A stretch of 64,000 nucleotides of DNA. It comes from Fasciolopsis buskii. Its lineage: Eukaryota; Platyhelminthes; Trematoda; Plagiorchiida; Fasciolidae. Shown in pieces: positions 13,300-25,356 of the stretch (within the stretch, counting starts at the first letter, position 1; the number at the start of each line of letters is the position of its first letter). A program made the position numbers and the translations under genes. Location: assembly GCA_008360955.1 (NCBI GenBank), contig LUCM01000704.1:61431-125430 (forward strand), in the 5' to 3' direction. The notes under the pieces are model-generated. The model was not told the origin of the DNA and ran no database searches. It saw only the letters and a program-made list of their open reading frames with translations.

Positions 13300-14230
13300 A
13301 TGGACACTTAATTGCATAAAGCATGTTGCAATCTGACAGTCACTGTTCGTATGGACTGTCTCCCCAAACAGACCAGGTCAATCCTTCATTTTTACACCAC
13401 TACACAACTGTGGTAGCCTTTGGAATTAACTGGCAGTCTCCATGTCCACGGTAAATTCAAAGGTAGGAGTATTTTTTTTCTTTGGTGGTGAACTTGCATC
13501 TTTTGTCGTGGGCACGTGCTAGTGACGGCGTGAATGTAACCGTAACACCATCAGTCTTGTTTGGAACATGGTGAATTTGAACGCGCTTGACAGCTCATTA
13601 TCATAATTTTCCGTCAAAATCCTCGCTGTCAACCGGTCCGTCGGCTCGTTGCAGAACATTTAATAAATGACTTTTATTATTTTCAATAGAACACAAGTGA
13701 ACCATAGTTCAAAGACTGAACATGGTCTCCTGTTACCTTACTTAGCGTTCAGTAGGGAGAGATGCTGAAATCAGCCTCGGTTTCAGTTTCGTCTCGAGTG
13801 TATGAAAGTGTGGCTGTGACCCCAGTTAGCGGTCGGCAAGATACGTAAACAGGGCATAGCGGAAACCTGTTAGTGTACGGCCTGCCCTGAGATCTACGCG
13901 TCCTGGATATTTGAATTTCGGACCGAACGCCAACCTGGACAGCAGAGCGCCGGAATCACGTGACCTAACCGAATCGCGTAGGGGCAACTAACCGACTATA
14001 CAGGCTTCACATTAATTTGCCGTCACGCGGACCTTCATGGCCTGTGCGAATACGCTGTGATCCTTTTGTCCACCACACTATCACACGCCCGCCGTGGTTT
14101 CAAAATCGGCGCTTGGTTCACGCGGATGAAATCACCTAGCCCACTTAAAGAACATTCTCATGTGACGGGTAAGCTAACGACGAACAAAGGCTAAGTCGAT
14201 ATTCACAGCACACGCAATGCTCCAGTGAAT
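13300..14230. other. Non-coding stretch, relatively GC-rich centre
   Basis: Bases 13740-14110 are visibly richer in G+C and CpG than the flanks. A short segment near 13820 (CCAGTTAGCGGTCGGCAAG) resembles the endonuclease region of the RTE-type element at 19.5 kb, so part of this may be an old repeat. No gene is visible. Confidence 0.35.
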
Positions 14231-14234
14231 TCTG

Positions 14235-14410
14235 TTCACATCTTTTATTTCCTTTATTAATGAAATAATAGTGTACATCATTTCTCAAGAAGAGAACTGT
14301 GCCCATTAGAGGGCTGCCGAGCGAGGGAATTGACTGGCGGTGAGACCATTCAACCCCGCCACCTCCACGTTCAAACCCCACGACCTTATCCGCCTGACCC
14401 CAGCCGGCCA
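14235..14410 (-). mobile_element. tRNA-derived SINE, family A, copy 3
   Basis: The minus strand reads a tRNA-like head (GGGGTCAGGCGGATAAGGTC), then GTGGAGGTGGCGGGGTTGAA (degenerate B box). The family body follows, including GGCAGCCCTCTAATGGGCAC, GAAATGATGTACACT and TTCATTAATAAAGGAAATAA. It is one of the better-preserved bodies. Confidence 0.8.
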
Positions 14411-15288
14411 GATTAGCTTTCTCAGAATGAATAACGGATAGGTATGCAAAAACGTTTAGAGGATTGGATTCTCCAACGGGGATTGTTGTATTCAACTTTG
14501 CTTAGTGGGAGAAAATGGTCTAGACATACACTTACGGATATGCGCGTGCGACAGGCTGTGCCGACCGAACAAATCAGACGCAGTGATGACTAAAGAATAA
14601 ATGCTCAACATAAGGGGTCGGTAGCGGTAAGGTTGCTAGGGGCTGAAATAATCAAGTCCACGACTCCAATCAGTTTGGAGAGTTGGTAAGAACAATCAGC
14701 TCCAAGGTGATAAGCCGAAAAGAGGCTGTTAAATGCGTAACGGAAAGGCGTCAATCCGGGCATTAAAAGGAGCACAGAACAGGGTGAGATGATGGCTTCT
14801 TATTCCACCAGCACTATCCACATTTCAATGTACACGTCGATTGTAAGACTGCTTCTCACTGAAGGACTACGGTTAAATCAGTGACCGCCGTTGGCAGTGC
14901 AACTAGGAATTCCAAATTTGGCACAGATAAATACCGCATAAAAACTAACGAATGATCGCTGCGTCAAACTTAATTAACGATCGGCGCAAATTTTTGTTGC
15001 TTCTTTACACCCTCTGTAGACACCTGGTTTTTGTCATCGGTGTGTCTACCCATTTGGATCTCTCGGTTTGGAACCTATTTCACAAAAGGCAGCTGTCAGA
15101 CACACATTTAGACGGCGGCCAACAAATTCAGTGGAACTCATTTTAAGGAATTTTCAAATATTTTTTAGACAGAATGGAACTCCGTCACGGTTAAGTGGAT
15201 AATCACATTACTGAGAAACTGGATCGGTGAAAAACAAGAGGTAAAAGTTGCCGAGCGTAATTGCTTTAAGATATCGCCATTGCCTAAA

Positions 15289-15486
15289 ATGTTCCTAAAT
15301 CGAGTAGACTTGTTTTGTTTGTTACTGGTGCTCGCAAGTTCAGGATTAGCAAGCGGCGAGGCAGTGAACGCGAGCAAATGTAGTCCGGTTTTGCAAAATT
15401 ACGAATGCATTCCAACTGCACAGTCAAAATGGGACTACTTCATCTCACTGGCTACTAGTGGCCACCTGATAATGAGTCGGAAGTAG
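15289..15486 (+). CDS. Candidate signal-peptide ORF or first exon
   Basis: From an ATG with A at -3, a 65-codon frame begins MFLNRVDLFCLLLVLASSG and continues into LASGEAVNASKC. It has a basic residue near the start, an uninterrupted hydrophobic core (FCLLLVLASS) and a small-residue c-region, a textbook secretion signal with likely cleavage near residues 22-25. The rest carries two or three Cys and an N-glycosylation sequon (NAS), and the frame stops at 15486. It could be a small secreted peptide or the first exon of a secreted protein; no strong splice donor is obvious inside it. Seen: the signal-like N-terminus. Inferred: that it is expressed. Confidence 0.3.
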   Translation: MFLNRVDLFCLLLVLASSGLASGEAVNASKCSPVLQNYECIPTAQSKWDYFISLATSGHLIMSRK

Positions 15487-16266
15487 TCAGCAAGAATGCA
15501 AAAGCAAACGAAGAAGTGCAGAATGTAGACAACAGTTTTTTCCAGTCCACTTTTTTTCTGGCAAAGCGACTCTAATCATGCTGGATTGAAATTCCCAAAT
15601 CGAGGCGCGAAAATCAAGCGATGATATAGGAAACCAGGAAAAACAAACCGGAGTTACAAAGACGTAGATTTGCATTAGTTAACTCCACAAATGAGATAGA
15701 TTTGCGGCATTAAAGTTAGGTATTGTTCCGGCCTGTCTTGACTGCTTTTGTTAGCGTTGATGAGAATGGACAGTCGCGTGTTAGCAACGGATGCGACTGA
15801 CGACTATGGGCAATTTGGGCCAGGAATGATCGGTGATTGTAAACAGGTGTTAAGAACGACGCTGCCACGCTTCACGACACAGTTTAACCTCACTTTAAAG
15901 TGAAAATGTTGAGAAAATTTTCCAACATTCTTCATTTCAGATAGGGAATGCAGGCAAATCATTTATTCAGAGAATAGCCCGCTAGATTTCACCCACAAAT
16001 TTTATGTGGCTAAGTCAAGTTTGCAGTGAAGTTTCAATTGTGCACTTATTTTGTCAGTTTATAAACAAACTTCCACAAACTGAAATCGCTTGAAGATGCA
16101 GGTGGAACACATCGAATTGATTAACCGTTTGAACTACTCAAAGAAGGCCTTCGCTATGGTCTTGGAGATTCGGCGGGTTTTGTGCATTGTGTTTGGTATT
16201 TGGAAACAGAATTGTCACTTTGAGCCGCATCAGGGTACTAGGTAGAATAATCTATCTCATATGTAC

Positions 16267-16610
16267 TTGCTCCAGAAGGTCCACGACATCACGGGAATGT
16301 ATGTTGACAGTTTGTGATGATGTAGTAATGACGTCGGACCAATTCTGATGAAAGTTTCCAGTACATTTGCCGAACTTCGGTGGATTAAGTTCTTGTGCGA
16401 ACGGGATTGTTAGGGCTTGGTCACTTCTTGTCACGCAACCCGACACTATAATTTCGGCCACACTGCACTGCTGCTGGAATTTCGAAGATAGCACCCTACA
16501 AAAGGGCTCCGACCGATTCAAATTCGTTTGATCTTGGATTAGAAATTGCAACCCATTGCTAATTAGTTGCTTTGGAAACCTGAATATTGTTCGAACATCA
16601 CTCCAAGAAC
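16267..16610 (-). CDS. Candidate internal exon, function unknown
   Basis: On the minus strand a pyrimidine-rich acceptor (TTCCATATTGTGTTTGTTAG) precedes an open frame of 114 codons. It can end at a plausible donor (GAGCAA|GTACAT), giving a 344-nt exon entering in phase 1 and leaving in phase 0. The peptide begins SWSDVRTIFRFPKQL and ends SSQTVNIHSRDVVDLLEQ. It has four cysteines and an N-R-S sequon, which would suit an extracellular segment, but I recognise no domain. A frame of this length is not unusual by chance, so the splice-site pair is the main support. No partner exon was identified. Confidence 0.3.
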
Positions 16611-16619
16611 CTAACAAAC

Positions 16620-19280
16620 ACAATATGGAACTAATTCATTCGAGCTGTCTTCTAATATTGATTGTGCTGATGGATTATCCAATGTGTCTTAACCATTTTC
16701 AGTTTGACCTTTCTGTTTAAGTAAATGGGTCCTAATGATGTCTTCATAACTTTATCCATCTATGCCACAGTCAGTTATGCACTCCTCTTTACTACCATCG
16801 ACATAATAACATAGCTCTCTACGGTGGTTTACAACGGAACCACATCGCACATGATCATGTGGAGACTGCCAGTCAAAAAGTACCCAGACATGATTGTTAT
16901 TCAAAGCTAATCATTACCAGTGGCTGTGAGCTCGTTGGCTAGTTCAAATCGCTGTTACAACCAGAAAATTGTCACCCTCCGGTGACTCTGACTGCGTTCT
17001 ATGCTTACTGTCAAAATCCAGCGAACCATACGATTTGTAAACCATGCTACGCTCAAATGTCAGGTTTAGTAAATTGGAACCACTGTGCAATGTTGGGATT
17101 GGATGCACCCCGCACTTGTATTGTCAGGTGGCCTAAAGTTAATCGGTTTACTGAAAATCCGGAAGCTTGGCTAGTTAATTGCATAGTTTCACATTTCATG
17201 AATTGAGCAAATTATTTTGAATGTTTGCTCTGAGAACAAATTTTCAGGTGGACGATTTGGATTTTTAGACCAAACTTATGCCATTTTTCAAAAATGCAAA
17301 TTTTAAATGGAATAACTAGTCCGTAAATTTTGCAATCACTGTTGGGGCATATATAAAATCGATCTGCTTTTTATACATGACTGTAAATTCAGCATAATCG
17401 GTTAGTACTTCATACGGCGATTAAAGCAACTGGGAGTTAGTCTCATTTGGTCATGGGTGCGTTTTGATTCACAGATGGATTCCGAAATGGTATCAACTAA
17501 GTTGGGAGATTTTAAATATATTGAAGATTATCATCAAAATCTTTGTCTCCCCAGAACAAAAATAAAACCGAGAGTTTTGTCCCTCTCCTGCGGTATCGAA
17601 CCGAGTTTGAATTGCCCTAGAATGATGTTGTATCAGTTGTTGACTGCATCGATTATCGATCGCTTGGTGAAGTGATTGGACTGCAGGCTAGTCTGAACTG
17701 GTCCCGGTACTAGGTTGACACATGCACAACCTATGTTGTTTGCTGTAGTGTACATTCCACGTTATATCTTACGAAATGTATTCCTAAAAAATACAATATG
17801 CGATCGATATTAACTCAGCATTGTTATTCCGTGCAGTAACGTAGAAATCTGTAATGGCTGAGGCGCTATTGAGCTGTCATATTTCCTTCAAAAGGCGTGT
17901 TCGCCAGTTTAGTTGGCATGGCTGACGATATTCTTGAGTCCTTTGGAAGTATTCTATCTTGAGAACAGGCTTGTAAACCGCAGAGGGAGAAATTGCGAAT
18001 TACGATCAGTGAACTTTGCTTGGTACCCGATACCCCGTTTCACAGCCTACTCTGTTGCTACCCCGTCCTGCTTAGTAATTCTTCACCGTGTTTCGCAGGG
18101 ATGGGAAACCACGATTGATGTCCGCGAATCGATGAATATGCTTGCAAGGTAGCACTCATGTCTTTTAGATACCTTATTTGAAACGAGCAAGCTCATGCTG
18201 GATCAAAAATAAAAGCAAGCTCCGCACTAAGAACATTTAGGAACCGAATAAAATTCCTAATTATGTATTGCACCTGATCGTCACAAAGTATCACCAATGG
18301 TCAGATAATCGGCTTTCGAGTTTTCACCAAATATATTTGTTAAAGTTAAATCTGAAAATTCCTAACCACTAAATTTACCATATTACTTGCGTGCTCAGGC
18401 TAATCATTAATTTCTATCCCCGATAATTGTCAAGGTGACCTTATGTTTATCATTCCAAAGCAAATCTGGTCACTGGTCGCCCAAAGGATTCATGTGGGAC
18501 AAAGTGAGTGGACAAATATGTAGTGAATAGACAGGCCCAGTTAAGATTGATCGAGCTCCAGGTGTTTCACATTGATTTAGATACGTGTGGAACTGGGGAA
18601 AGAAAAATGTTGGTTTCAGTATGATGAATTTTTCAGCTCAGGGCAGAGCTGCAAGCTACCGGGGCTGTTTCTGGGTTGCCGATATGGGAAAGGTTAGTCG
18701 AGAGTAAGGTAAGTAAGCGACGGAAGACAAGCAGCAAAGATGTACAGTGCGTGGTGCGTTGTCACCTGGAAAGCTCTCTCTCTAAAAATACCACTGGTGG
18801 CATTGTGAAATGACTGGCGTGGTCCACCAACTAAATAAGGTCATTGCGCCTTATCATGTTTCATTGGCTAGACAAGGTTTTCCAGAAGAGGCAATATGAG
18901 CTGACCAATCGGCCATCAGTCTGCCTGGAGTGACTGTGAGGCCTTGCATGTAATGTTTGATTCCGAAAAGACTGGATATGCACCGTGGAATAAATAGTCC
19001 AACTCTGGGCCTGGCGATCAGGTAGTACAATAGCCCATAAGGCCCATACATATGAGCATGACTGCTGTTCCACGCTGATTTCCATTTTCAGTCACCTTAT
19101 TCCCTTTCGCATCTTATTTTCACATATTCATCAGAAATTGGAGCAGGACTTACTAGTGCTAGTATCATTGGAAAAAGATCTGCTCCTTTTCTCCCGCATT
19201 CTCCTCCGCCTAGCGTTCAACTCTCACCGAGTGCGCTTCGGCCGGCTAATTCCCTCCTTCTTACTCGATGTCCCTTCAGA
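16620..19280. other. Non-coding stretch
   Basis: Only short frames occur. One of 74 codons at 16982-17206 (+) has several Cys (CQNPANHTICKPCYAQ) but no clear splice bounds or homology. No repeats were recognised. Confidence 0.4.
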
Positions 19281-19289
19281 CTAAAGACA

Positions 19290-22034
19290 TTCAGTTTCCA
19301 AACAGTGATGTGCATCGGACAACAGAGATGCCTAGCACTTGTACCCAAGAAAGTGGCATTCGCATGTTCCAGCTCTATCATCAGACTGATATCTTTATGC
19401 ATTCCTACAGTGAAGTTTCGTCCGTGCTCTTCTGAAAACTCAGAGACTGTGGATTTTGATTTTGCTGGTTTTGGTGTGGCTCTCAGTGAGAGTGCTGAGA
19501 CTACATTGCTTGATTGGATCCCAGTCAGCGGTCGGCTATGCGAAATGTGACAGAAGCAGCTTGCTTGTTGCCTCAACCCGCTGGCTTACAGACTGCAGCC
19601 CAAATGCAATAGAAGACTCTTTTGATAAAACCTGCACGACTTTTGCTCATAGCAGGGGTGGGTAAAATAATGATTTTAGCAGGAGACTTAAGTGTCAGCC
19701 TATGTTAGTTTTCCTCATTTGGTCTCGTTTTCTGTCGTTTAAGAAACGGGTATGGCTGTTGACCGCGTGTTCAGATCATCAATTGTTTCTCGCTAGTACT
19801 TACTTTAGATTTTCGACAGCCACACCTGGCGTCCATTCTCTTTGAGTCATAGATGAACCCAGGTCGATCGCATAGGAAGTAGCTACGAAGACGTGAATGT
19901 TTTTAAGACTTCCGGTAGCCCTGACGCAAGTTCCTGGACTCTGAATACGCATTAGTCTACACAAAGCTGTGATCTGCATTGAAAGACATCCAAAAACCTT
20001 GAATCAACGTCGGTTAGACTGTGATGATCTCTCTGATCGGGCTCACATATCACTCCATTGAAGCACTCCAGCTGAAAAGCTAAAGTTGTCCCTAACTAAC
20101 AACATCACTGTGCACTAGTCGCTTATCAGCTTAGTTAGTTGTGACCCAACCGATGGCTTTGTGATACCCAAAGATTCTGCTGAATATCTGCATCATCGTG
20201 AAGTACGCCAGTCCATTCCAGCTGGTAGAGAGTACAATGAAACATGGCTCAAGACGGAAGGTAAACTCAAGGCAAGTATTTACTGAGATCGCGGGATCTG
20301 ACGATCTGTACGAGCTGTTCCACTTCATCCGAGCGGCCTGTCGGAAAGCATTGGGTGTGAGAGGAACAATCAGTGCAGCTGACGGTTTGCTTATCCATGA
20401 TCGGCAGCAGTGAATGCTAGGAGGAGCACTTCAGTACGCAGTGGAGCTGGTTTTCTGCGTCGGCCATTCCCTTAATTATCCCGGCAAACGTCCCGTGGAC
20501 TTCGTCGCTTGAACCACCTTCCGAAACGAACACTCAGATGGAAATCTTAATATGCAAAATTAGAGGTCTCCGAAAGTAGTTCTGCCACCTCCATTGAAAG
20601 ATAAAGAAACGGAGGTAAAAACTCCATATTTTGTTCTTGAAGGTTCGGTGCAGTACGTATGTCCTTTCCTCGTCCGAAGATTCGACTACTTTTCTCATTT
20701 TTAAGAAAGGTTCGAGGCTTTTAATAACCACTGAGTATTAGACCAATTCCGATGGCGGCCGCCATTCTTTGCCGGTTGCACAACATGCTCTAAGCGCATA
20801 TCGGCGAGTAACAGGCTGGGCTTCGCACTGGTAGCCGGTGCATCGATCAAATCTTTACGCAGCGACAGCTTTTAAGGCAAAGTTTAGCTTTCCGAAAGCC
20901 AACGATCGTTGTGATTTTAGACATTTGCGTAATCTTTGAATCTGTTGATGGGTTTGAGCTGGGGGAATTTTCGATGTGGGACGGAATATCGGAGGATTAT
21001 GGATCAGTCCTCAAACAGTTGCACAGTCCTACCTCAGGTCTGGTTAGGACACATGTCTAGCTTTCGATACCCTTTATCATAACTACTGGAGTGCAACAAC
21101 GCTTTCTCGTATCCCCATTTCCTCTCACGTTTACCATGAGGTGTTCTACAGAACGTTTCATCTGGTTTTTTAGATGCTGTAGTTGAACTTCTCCCAGAGA
21201 ACAGAGTTTTGACTTAAAGTATACCTGTGATACCGGCCTAGTGAGTGATGATGCACAGGCAATCCGCCGAGTGTTAAACCTCTTAGCGATTGAAGTATCC
21301 GGGTGCATTTTGAGCTTTGCACATTATTTAGAATGCAAGATACTTCTTCAAGATTGGCAGGAGCCTAAGCCTGTACTCATCCTTTGTGATGATCGGTTTG
21401 ATATAGTCTCTGACTATAAGTGCCTCAACAATCTAATTATAACTGGTATGGGTGTCGTGAAGATCACATCAAGAGTTGTAAAATTCAAAGCAGCTTTTAC
21501 GAACCTGAGATAATTATGGCTCCGCTAAGACAACCTGATTTCCTTCAAGGGAAGGGTGTACAATGCCACAATTCGCAGTGTTCTGCTCTATGGTTTTCGA
21601 GACCCGCGATATCCACGTTTTGGATGCCCAGCGACTTTCCGATGTCTCCGAAGCATTCTTCGTGTTTGGTGAGAACATTGGGTGAGAAATATCGAGGTGC
21701 GTTGCCGTGTGGTGGGTGATGGTCGTCCACTGACTGAGATAATCTCACCACGTCACCTTCGGTGGCCTGGACACGTGTTGCGTATGCCTGTCCGTCATCT
21801 ATCTTTTTGTTTTCGTTCAGTACATGTTGGTCTAAGCTGGAGGAAACAACGCTGTGATCAGACTATGAATTAGCGTTAGGGTATGTATAGTTTAGTTTCG
21901 GCTTCGGCCTCCGTTGGTGCTTCCCGCCTTGGTGGTTGGGGTCCAAGAGGTGTATACTGTTGCTGGTTGGAAATGCCAGGAGACGTGGTTCAGAACCGAA
22001 GTCAGTGGAACGAATGCTATATGGATTTCCGTAA
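19290..22034 (+). mobile_element. RTE-type (SR2-like) LINE, near full length, degenerate
   Basis: A long ORF2 remnant can be followed in order on the plus strand. Endonuclease: GVALSESAETTLLDWIPV with SGRL (19480-19540), then a TQVDRIA block near 19855 standing for TQIDHIA. Linker: FHFIRAACRKALGVRG (20318-20365), then EEHFSTQWSW near 20420. RT: CIDQIFTQRQLL (20839), IVVILDICVIFESVDG (about 20905-20952), TTGVQQRFLVSPF (about 21083). The YADD box is changed to LKYTCDT (about 21210), followed by CKILLQDWQEP (about 21340). C-terminal blocks: FKGRVYNATIRSVLLYGF, HLRWPGHVLRMPV and, after a further shift, SRLGGWGPR and NRSQWNECYMDFR (to 22034). Many stops and frameshifts, and both RT catalytic motifs are altered, so it is dead. 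Order and spacing match RTE-clade elements of flatworms. Confidence 0.9.
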
Positions 22035-22039
22035 AGCTC

Positions 22040-23750
22040 CTGCCCCGTAAAGAACGCTGAAAACAGAACAAACATCTCAAAATTTATACGGCATAAATGC
22101 AAAAACTAAGCTCGTTGTCTTAGCACTTATTATTTTTTCACATTGAATTCATATTCTATATGGTTGCCTTTACATACTGTTGCATTGACATCATGCTTGT
22201 TTTTAAACTGGTGCAAAATATTTCCATATATAAGTTGTGAGAAACAGACCGATGACCGGCTGTGTGGTGTTCCCATTTGTATATGGTTTGCGCTTATCGG
22301 GGTTTACTAAAATGCTATTGAGATCTCTGTCTGATGGAAAAGCAATAAGGACTATTGGCATTTGTGTAATCAGTTCGACCGTAAACAACCGAAAGTCATC
22401 CGACTGATTTTGCGTTTAGTCAGCGGGTGGTTTCTCTATAATTTGGGCGAAGTTTTTGTATTTGTGTATTCGCCTCAAAACGATCACGTGTTGCCAGTGC
22501 TCATCCACTAGTTAGATAGAGGGCACACGATGGTCCTGGAACAAGTTGTGTTCTCAGGCTTCTTTATTGATGAGTTGGTGGCAAAAATTTGGGTGAGAAT
22601 TGGTCTTAGTTTCTTTTGTCTTTGTGTTCGTAATAATAATGGCAGGTTAAATATTTGGTTCTTTTATGAGAGTAGACGGTTCGCTATCGCCAGGCTAACC
22701 ACCACGCCTGATTTGCTTAAGCCTTCTTTGGTTTACCACTTTAACTCAGCGGCCCATGGGTACTGGTTTTTTTTGTTCACATAGATTATGACACTGTACC
22801 ACCACGCCAGCTCTCGTTCTCACGCTCACCGCGCGCACTGGCACTCTTCAGGTCCTCATCACGCTTAGTGCAGTTGGTGGGTTGCAATGCAATATTTTCC
22901 CATCTCTCGGATACTACTCACGATCAAGTTTTCATATTGTACTTTTCATTCTGCTTTTGTTCCCAAGCGGATGTCCGTGTTTTTCCCCATCCGTCATTTG
23001 TCTCTTGCTAAGCATCAAATCTTGACTTTCTCAACCGTGACTTTTGGAATCACATGGTTAGAACTCTAATGTTCTTTCTTCAGTCACTAATTTCATGTGT
23101 TTTATCGCAAATGGTCGAGCCCGGGAAATCTGGTTTTTGCAGGGCCTAAAACCCCACTTGTTATCTTGGCAAATTTAATTGTTTACAATCAAGAGTGTTT
23201 AGTATATCCTTCTGACAACTTGGTCATGGAGTGAGAAGCCGAAAGATACCCTGTGATCCTCGCACGTATAAGCTACCGTGCTGAGGACGGGACTCGTGCT
23301 TTTGTTCTTGTTCTCGCTTCCATCTCTTCATCCTGTTCAAATAATTCCGTTATTTCTTCTCTTGGCTTATCGAACCATTCCGTTATTACATCCTTCCTCA
23401 ACTTCACTCGCTACAATCTTCTACTTACATTTAGGCACATTTTATCGCTGCACTTCAGCGAAATACGGCAAATTTTGAGTCTTCCCAGCATCTTATCCAT
23501 AGAGTGCTTTTCTTTCCGCTACTGCTGTTTCCTCATCTGACTCTAATTTCACTTACATTGTTTTCCAAAAGATGTCTTTTTATTCTACACTTTTATAGAT
23601 CATGCAAACCAGAATCCTCGAGTTCTAGAACCACGGATGTAATCGAGCTATTCATTTGAAGTGATCAGCAATTCTCCACTGGCACTGCCCACCCAATCCC
23701 TCTTAGCGCCAGTGCTTTTTGCATATCAGAAGCAGATACTTATTTGCCAT
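22040..23750. other. Non-coding stretch, possibly LINE 5' debris
   Basis: Pyrimidine-rich sequence from about 22800 to 23560 precedes the jockey-like element below and may hold its unrecognisable endonuclease region. I could not identify any endonuclease motif, so this is only a suggestion. Confidence 0.35.
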
Positions 23751-23779
23751 AAGAACAGCTAAATAAAACATGTTCCCCC

Positions 23780-25085
23780 TAGAAGTCGAACACTTGTTCT
23801 CGTCTGTTGCTGATATCGGAACATTTTTCCTCTCTTTCCAAAGTCGTCTATCGAAATTACCACTCTTCCAATTGTCCCCAACTTTATTATCTCTGGGACT
23901 CTTGGTTGCGAATCACACGAGAAAGCCAAATTTCTTGCTTTTCTCTTTGCTGCAGATTACGCTTCACTCAGTTATTTCTCTCTACCATCTACCTATATCT
24001 TCACTTAACACCCTTTACACCTATTGGCAACACCATGAAGATGCTTCAAGAACTACGATGCCAAGGCCTGAGTAAACCACCCGATCCGGACTATATTCAG
24101 TCTATTGTCTTCAAAATCTAGGCCTACCAGTTGGCTTTCTTTTTACGCTTTCTTTGCTGTCTTTCACTCAATTTTTCTGTCTCATGACAACAGGCTGAAG
24201 ATCCCCCTATTCTCAATAGCGGCGATTTCACGGACCCGAAAAATTACTGTCAAATTTCCTTAATGTCTATTATTTCCAAAGGGTTCAAAACCGTTGTCTT
24301 CAACCAACTGCAATTGTTTCTCGAACACGAAAGATTACTGCAAGACCAAAAATATGAATTCCACCAGCATCTTTTCGTTGGTATTACGCTGGCTGTCGTC
24401 CCACTCAACAACCACTGAGAAACATTTGATCTCGCTCGATTTATCTAAGACCTTTGAACGAGCTCGGTGAAACTATCGTTGTTTAACCTTCAAAATATCA
24501 GCTAGCGTCTCGTTTTGTGCGCGTAGATGATTTTTTATTTTGTGCTAGAAATTTCTCTGCTTCATCCCGGAGGCGGCCAAGTGGACAGGGTCGTGACGTT
24601 TGGACGTGAAGGTCGCGGGTCTGAATCCTCCCACCACCGGTCAACTTCCCCACTTGACAGCCCTCTGCTGGCCACGGCCCCCTTACTGAAAAACGATGCA
24701 CACTTTGTTTCATTAATAAATGAAATAAAAAATAACAGATCTACTGTCAAACTAAGCCCAAATCTGCCTCGAAATTTAATGCCCATTCACATATGGTACG
24801 TAGCTTCATTTATCTCTCTATCTTTACTTGATCGGGTTCAAAGTAAGGCCACTTGGATGATCAGTGATTCTTCCTCTATATCCAGTCGGCAAACAGTAGC
24901 CCATCATTAGGCGGTTATATTGGTGTCTCTTTTCTGTTGGCAGTGCTCTGATTTTTACTATTCGAAGTTTGGTTCGTCAATTCCAATGACGTTGACCTTT
25001 GTTCCATCCCGTTCTTGGAATCAAGTTTCTGTCGCAAACTCGGACCTTTCTCTTGCAGTCTCGTTTTCCTCTATAAATTATTAAG
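23780..25085 (+). mobile_element. Jockey/CR1-like LINE, degenerate, RT core missing
   Basis: Segment 1 (about 23780-24490) has an ESHEKAKFLAFLF-like pre-RT block (about 23910). It continues with GDFTDPKNYCQISLMSIISK (24220-24279), QLFLEHERLLQDQKYEFHQH and, near 24435-24467, LDLSKTFERAR, the RT motif A block in degraded form (consensus LDISKAFDRVW). Segment 2 (24821-25085) has SLLDRVQSKATWMISDSS and later IPMTLTFVPSRSWNQ, matching the C-terminal RNA-binding region of the same family, also seen at 7.9-8.3 kb. Everything between (the GVPQGSVLS and FADD blocks) is absent, and a SINE occupies the gap. Stops within both segments show it is inactive. Confidence 0.85.
24569..24736 (+). mobile_element. 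tRNA-derived SINE, family A, copy 4 (best preserved)
   Basis: A tRNA-like head starts GGAGGCGGCCAAGTGGAC, continues through ACGTTTGGACGTGAAGGTC and has a near-perfect B box (CGGGTCTGAATCC). The body contains GACAGCCCTCTGCTGGCC and GATGCACACTTTGTTTCATT, ending in an A-rich tail (AATAAATGAAATAAAAAAT). It lies between the two halves of a jockey-like LINE in the same orientation. Confidence 0.85.
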
Positions 25086-25204
25086 ATGCGAAACACCACC
25101 TATGTTTTCCATTCAATTAAAATCTGTATTTTTAAAAGCATAACCAACTAAATGATTTTTCATGAAATAATTCACCATGTGATATCATCGCTCAGCTCAC
25201 CATA

Positions 25205-25356
25205 AAGAAATCATGGAAGCACTGTACAGCTGTTTCATCCTTGTTAGGAATCATCAGCAGTGCATATGGACCGCGCCCGAACTGGGACGCGAACCCGAAC
25301 AAGGACGAACGATTCTGAGTCGAACGCCTTAGCCATTACGCTACCAGGCAGGCTCT
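25205..25356 (-). mobile_element. tRNA-derived SINE, family B, copy 2 (best preserved)
   Basis: The minus strand reads a D-arm/A-box GGTAGCGTAATGGCTAAGGC, then CGACTCAGAATCG, which can form an anticodon stem with loop CTCAGAA. A B box GGTTCGCGTCC follows, then a body TGCACTGCTGATGATTCC and CTGTACAGTGCTTCCATG. The loop would place CAG as anticodon, so a tRNA-Leu-like ancestor is possible. The B box is displaced relative to a normal tRNA, and the sequence continues well past tRNA length, so this is a SINE and not a tRNA gene. Confidence 0.8.

Noticed and set aside
24527..24910. 127-codon plus ORF and overlapping minus ORFs at 24.5-24.9 kb
   Set aside because: They run across a tRNA-derived SINE and the tail of a LINE; not a host gene.
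25205..25356. Possible tRNA-Leu gene
   Set aside because: A- and B-box-like blocks are present but spacing is too long, the acceptor stem does not pair, and the sequence continues as a repeat with other copies.
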